DNA of 64,000 nt from Flavobacterium sp. GTDB taxonomy: Bacteria > Bacteroidota > Bacteroidia > Flavobacteriales > Flavobacteriaceae. Below the pieces are notes generated by a model, which ran no database searches, was not told the origin of the DNA, and worked only from the letters and a program-made list of their open reading frames with translations. The position numbers and the translations under genes were made by a program. This document shows positions 61,543-64,000 of the stretch, one piece after another (position 1 is the first letter of the stretch; each line of letters starts with the position of its first letter). The stretch covers positions 372,001 through 436,000 of the forward strand of contig NZ_JAIXSL010000007.1 of assembly GCF_027484705.1 (NCBI RefSeq), read 5' to 3'.

Positions 61543-62529
61543 CTAAATCTCCAAATAATTGCCTTTTGTGATGCTGCTGATGATAGCATCGACGTTTTCT
61601 TTATAGGATTTTGAAAACGGCAATTTTGTTGTAGTGTTCTTGATATAGCAAACCGAATTACCGGTATGGATTCTAGAAACATAATCTATATTGACAATGT
61701 AGCTATTATGGATGCGGACAAATGGGGAAGAAAGTACATTTTCAAAATGCTTTAATGTTTTAAAAGCTGTGATCATTTCACCATTATAGAGATGAATGTC
61801 CGTTGAGTTGTTATCCGCCTGTAGGTAGCAAATATCTTTTGCTTCTATAAAACGGTAGTCCCCATAAGATTTTACGCAAATTATCAAGGGTTTATCTTCA
61901 TTATTAGGTTCAATATGAAGAAATGGTTTTTTTATTGGCTTTTCAACTTCTTCGGTTTCGTTTGAAATGCTTTCATCATCAAATTCAGCTCCTGTAGCTT
62001 TTTCATCTATAGCTTCAACTTCGGTCAACTCTTCAGGAACTGGATTATACTCGGACTGGGTGATCGGCAAATCAAACGACGGTTTTAAAGTGGAAGATTG
62101 CATAAAATCCTCAGAAACCGAACTTTGATTTATAAAATGGTTATTGGGAACATCATATAGCTTTTCGAACTTAAGAATAGTCTTTCTTAGGGTATTCCCA
62201 TCGATCGGTTTTGACAAATAATCAAACGCACCATATTGAATTGCCTCAATGGCTAATTCCGGATTATTGGTAGTAACAATAATTTTCGGTATCACTTTTA
62301 AATAACGATGCAATTCATTAATGAGCGCTAATGATAAATCACTATCCTTGTCTGTCGGGCTTATTTCCAAGAAAACCAGACTTGGTTGGTGTTCCAGAAT
62401 CAAATCTAGACCTTCCATATAGGAGTGAGCAGACGCTAAAAATTGTAAATTCTGAAAACGTGCCGCTACAGACAATGTCTTCAGAATACTTTCCGCGTTA
62501 TCATCAATAATGATATATGAATGTTTCAT
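61543..62529 (-). CDS. LytTR-type response regulator with Glu at the phospho-acceptor site
   Basis: 328 residues from ATG at 62529 (a TTG one codon upstream is possible). N-terminal receiver (about 1-125): acidic residues in IIIDDNAES, conserved VTTN and Lys (YLSKPIDG), but the acceptor position reads LVFLEISP, i.e. Glu55 instead of Asp. An acidic linker (about 130-215, EEVEKPIKKP at its end) leads to a C-terminal LytTR DNA-binding domain (about 225-328): RFIEAKDICYLQADNNSTDIHL, FVRIHNSYIVNIDYVSRI, KLPFSKSYKENVD. Likely regulator of the precursor or of itself; phosphorylation independent if the Glu mimics phospho-Asp (inference). Confidence 0.9.
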   Translation of the reverse strand: MKHSYIIIDDNAESILKTLSVAARFQNLQFLASAHSYMEGLDLILEHQPSLVFLEISPTDKDSDLSLALINELHRYLKVIPKIIVTTNNPELAIEAIQYGAFDYLSKPIDGNTLRKTILKFEKLYDVPNNHFINQSSVSEDFMQSSTLKPSFDLPITQSEYNPVPEELTEVEAIDEKATGAEFDDESISNETEEVEKPIKKPFLHIEPNNEDKPLIICVKSYGDYRFIEAKDICYLQADNNSTDIHLYNGEMITAFKTLKHFENVLSSPFVRIHNSYIVNIDYVSRIHTGNSVCYIKNTTTKLPFSKSYKENVDAIISSITKGNYLEI

Positions 62530-62788
62530 CAACTGCTTTTCCTAAATTGGTTTAGTAAAGCATTGTCAGATTTAAAGATGTGGGCAGGCTTGGGGCGACT
62601 GTCCGGTTTTAAATTAAACCGAGGCTAAATTACTGTTTTTGATTATTCCATTTTGTGATTGTTAATAGTTTTGTCGCGATTGTTAACATTATTTTACGAA
62701 CGGTAAAAATATTCGTTGAACTGCATTATGGTTGAGGAATTTATGCGCTTTATTTTAAATATTGTTTAAATTATATATTTATTTACAC

Positions 62789-62796
62789 TAATTTTG
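62789..62796 (+). promoter_or_regulatory. Probable -7 box for IS1595-like/P63C pair
   Basis: TAATTTTG fits TANNTTTG, 19 bases before the ATG at 62816. The 62530-62815 gap otherwise shows only A+T-rich DNA. Confidence 0.55.
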
Positions 62797-62815
62797 TTTT
62801 CATATTTTATAACTC

Positions 62816-63322
62816 ATGATTAACGTAGAATTTGAAAAAATTTCTGACATCACAACTGCTTTTCCAACAGAACAAAGCTGTATAGATCATCTTACTCACC
62901 TGAGATGGGAGCATTTTGTTGTGAGCCCTTTTGATGCAAGTTCAAAAATATATCACTGCCCAAACAACACCTATAAATGTAAAAACAGCGGTAAATATTT
63001 TAATGTTAAAACCAACACGCTGTTCCACAATTCCAAAATCCCGTTACAGCAATGGTTCGTTGCCATTTGGTTGGTTGGTGAAGCTCAGCCTAACATCAGC
63101 TCTGTCGCCTTGGGGAAAGAATTAAACATCACCCAAAAAACAGCCTGGTACATCATCAAACGTATTAAAACATATTATCCATCTGAAAAAAACAATCTCT
63201 TTGGTGAAAAAAGCACTTCTAAACCAATTTTGAAAAATAGAGAAAGTAACAAGCCAAAGCAAAACGAAAAAACCAAACTGCAATTGTTGGATTGGCTGGC
63301 ATTATACCAAATTAAAAAATGA
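62816..63322 (+). CDS. IS1595-like N-terminal DNA-binding protein without catalytic domain
   Basis: 168 residues matching only the N-terminus of IS1595/ISXO2 transposases: FPTEQSCIDHLTHLRW (FPxExxCxxxLxxLRW), a degenerate zinc ribbon in which CPxC has become SPFDA and the second CxxC is CKNS, then NTLFHNSKIPLQQWFVAIWLV and the helix-turn-helix EAQPNISSVALGKELNITQ then KTAWYIIKRI. No DDE nuclease domain follows; the tail is Lys/Asn-rich. It is thus unlikely to transpose. Its stop codon overlaps the next ATG (ATGA), so it is coupled to the P63C gene. Confidence 0.85.
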   Translation: MINVEFEKISDITTAFPTEQSCIDHLTHLRWEHFVVSPFDASSKIYHCPNNTYKCKNSGKYFNVKTNTLFHNSKIPLQQWFVAIWLVGEAQPNISSVALGKELNITQKTAWYIIKRIKTYYPSEKNNLFGEKSTSKPILKNRESNKPKQNEKTKLQLLDWLALYQIKK

Positions 63323-64000
63323 GTTCTACTGCGTTGAAAATAGCCTATGGCTCGACACATTTGCCTCTAAAATTAGGCGAATCGAGTGTCTCTTGTTTTA
63401 TTCTAAGTAATAACCAGTATGTTTTGCCTATCAGTAGCGTTCAGAAATTATTGGGTTACGACGGGAAATCAGAAACCTGGTTGCTGAATATCATGAACAA
63501 TATTTCGAAGTTTACAAAAATCTCAAAAGATTTGCTACAAGCTTATGAAGACCCCATAAAGGTGGTTATGAATTCCACTAAGAAAACACCTCAAATCATA
63601 GCATTAATTGACTCGACGATCTTCCTTGAAACTTGTAAAACATTTGTTGACGCCAAAAATGACGGGCTATTGGGTGTCCATCTAATCAAAATATCAAAAA
63701 CAGCTGAGAAAATCCTAAAAAATACAACCCATCAAAACATCAATATGCTAATTGCTGTAGCTACAGGTTATGAAACGCATAAAGAGCAAGTTAAATCATT
63801 GCTCATAAAGTACCTGCAAACAGAGCTCAATGACGATGCTGTCCTATGGATTAAAACTTTTCCCGACGCCTTTTTTAAGACTCTTTTTGAAATTCATGAG
63901 CATCACTGGAACGACATGAAAACAAGGCCTGATTTCATAGGTAAAGTTCTTTATGATCTTATTTTCAGCAGGATTTCATCAGCATTACTAGTTGAATTAA
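63319..64000 (+). CDS. P63C-domain protein (runs off window end)
   Basis: At least 227 residues, open at the window end. The start ATG overlaps the previous stop (63319-63322). The C-terminal visible part, FKTLFEIHEHHWNDMKTRPD followed by FIGKVLYDLIFSRISSALLVEL, matches the phage P63C domain pattern (RPxxxGKxxxDLxYxRxxxxxxxEL). The N-terminal 130 residues resemble no family I know, with a KTPQIIALIDSTIFLETCKTFVDA stretch seen before P63C in similar proteins. Function unknown; P63C is linked to phage and transfer regulation. Confidence 0.78.
   Translation, partial: MSSTALKIAYGSTHLPLKLGESSVSCFILSNNQYVLPISSVQKLLGYDGKSETWLLNIMNNISKFTKISKDLLQAYEDPIKVVMNSTKKTPQIIALIDSTIFLETCKTFVDAKNDGLLGVHLIKISKTAEKILKNTTHQNINMLIAVATGYETHKEQVKSLLIKYLQTELNDDAVLWIKTFPDAFFKTLFEIHEHHWNDMKTRPDFIGKVLYDLIFSRISSALLVEL

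Noticed and set aside
62816..64000. Intact IS1595 insertion sequence.
   Set aside because: No DDE domain or terminal inverted repeats are visible and the downstream gene is P63C-like; possibly a relic or domesticated pair.

Overview
The window looks like chromosomal DNA of a Flavobacterium-type Bacteroidetes. The evidence is signal-peptide proteins ending in type IX secretion (T9SS) sorting domains, TANNTTTG -7 promoter boxes, little Shine-Dalgarno signal, a fused MurF-alanine racemase, Omp28/TlpA proteins, and the order pdxA / DUF177 / rpmF / fabH / accB / accC. About 58 protein genes, two tRNAs, many hairpin terminators and several intergenic repeat families can be supported. I see no rRNA, CRISPR array, prophage or intact insertion sequence.

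Layout. 0-8.2 kb: secreted-protein fragment, MarC, a small membrane protein with an oxidoreductase, S41 peptidase / dCMP deaminase / HupE-like operon, TerB, fructose-1,6-bisphosphatase, acetyltransferase and aspartokinase. 8.2-17.8 kb: envelope and secreted proteins (T9SS redoxin, a 1135-residue surface protein, a Lys-rich periplasmic protein, TlpA, Omp28), plus tRNA-Ala. 17.9-30.8 kb: housekeeping enzymes (QueD, LpxH-like, RecJ, adenine deaminase, RsmI, thymidine kinase, MurF-Alr, MscL, Asd). 30.9-41 kb: a His/Cys-rich protein with a TonB receptor (probably metal uptake), SDR, DoxX, MtgA, an FAD oxidase and a large T9SS metalloprotease. 41-46.8 kb: fatty-acid initiation genes with rpmF and pdxA, divergent from riboflavin synthase. 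46.8-55.2 kb: PID-CTERM-like small protein, tRNA(CAU), Mce, RbfA, permease, DusB, LepA, PfkB and ThiL.

55.4-62.5 kb is the most unusual part. It is an A+T-rich minus-strand block holding two paralogous pairs of lipoprotein TPR histidine kinase and NarL-like regulator, a secreted precursor made of seven tandem decapeptides (EIGGNGITRS), and a LytTR regulator whose phospho-acceptor Asp is Glu. The DNA between the LytTR gene and the precursor gene has direct repeats exactly 21 bp apart (a LytTR-type operator geometry) and a perfect 9-bp palindrome. I propose, as inference, a peptide-based signalling or surface-peptide system. The window ends in a translationally coupled pair: an IS1595-like DNA-binding protein without a catalytic domain, and a P63C-domain protein that runs off the end.

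Intergenic repeats: three copies of a ~93-bp hairpin element, two copies of a second ~83-bp element, and two 8-bp-period arrays flanking lepA. Functional names rest on motif recognition; no database search was run.
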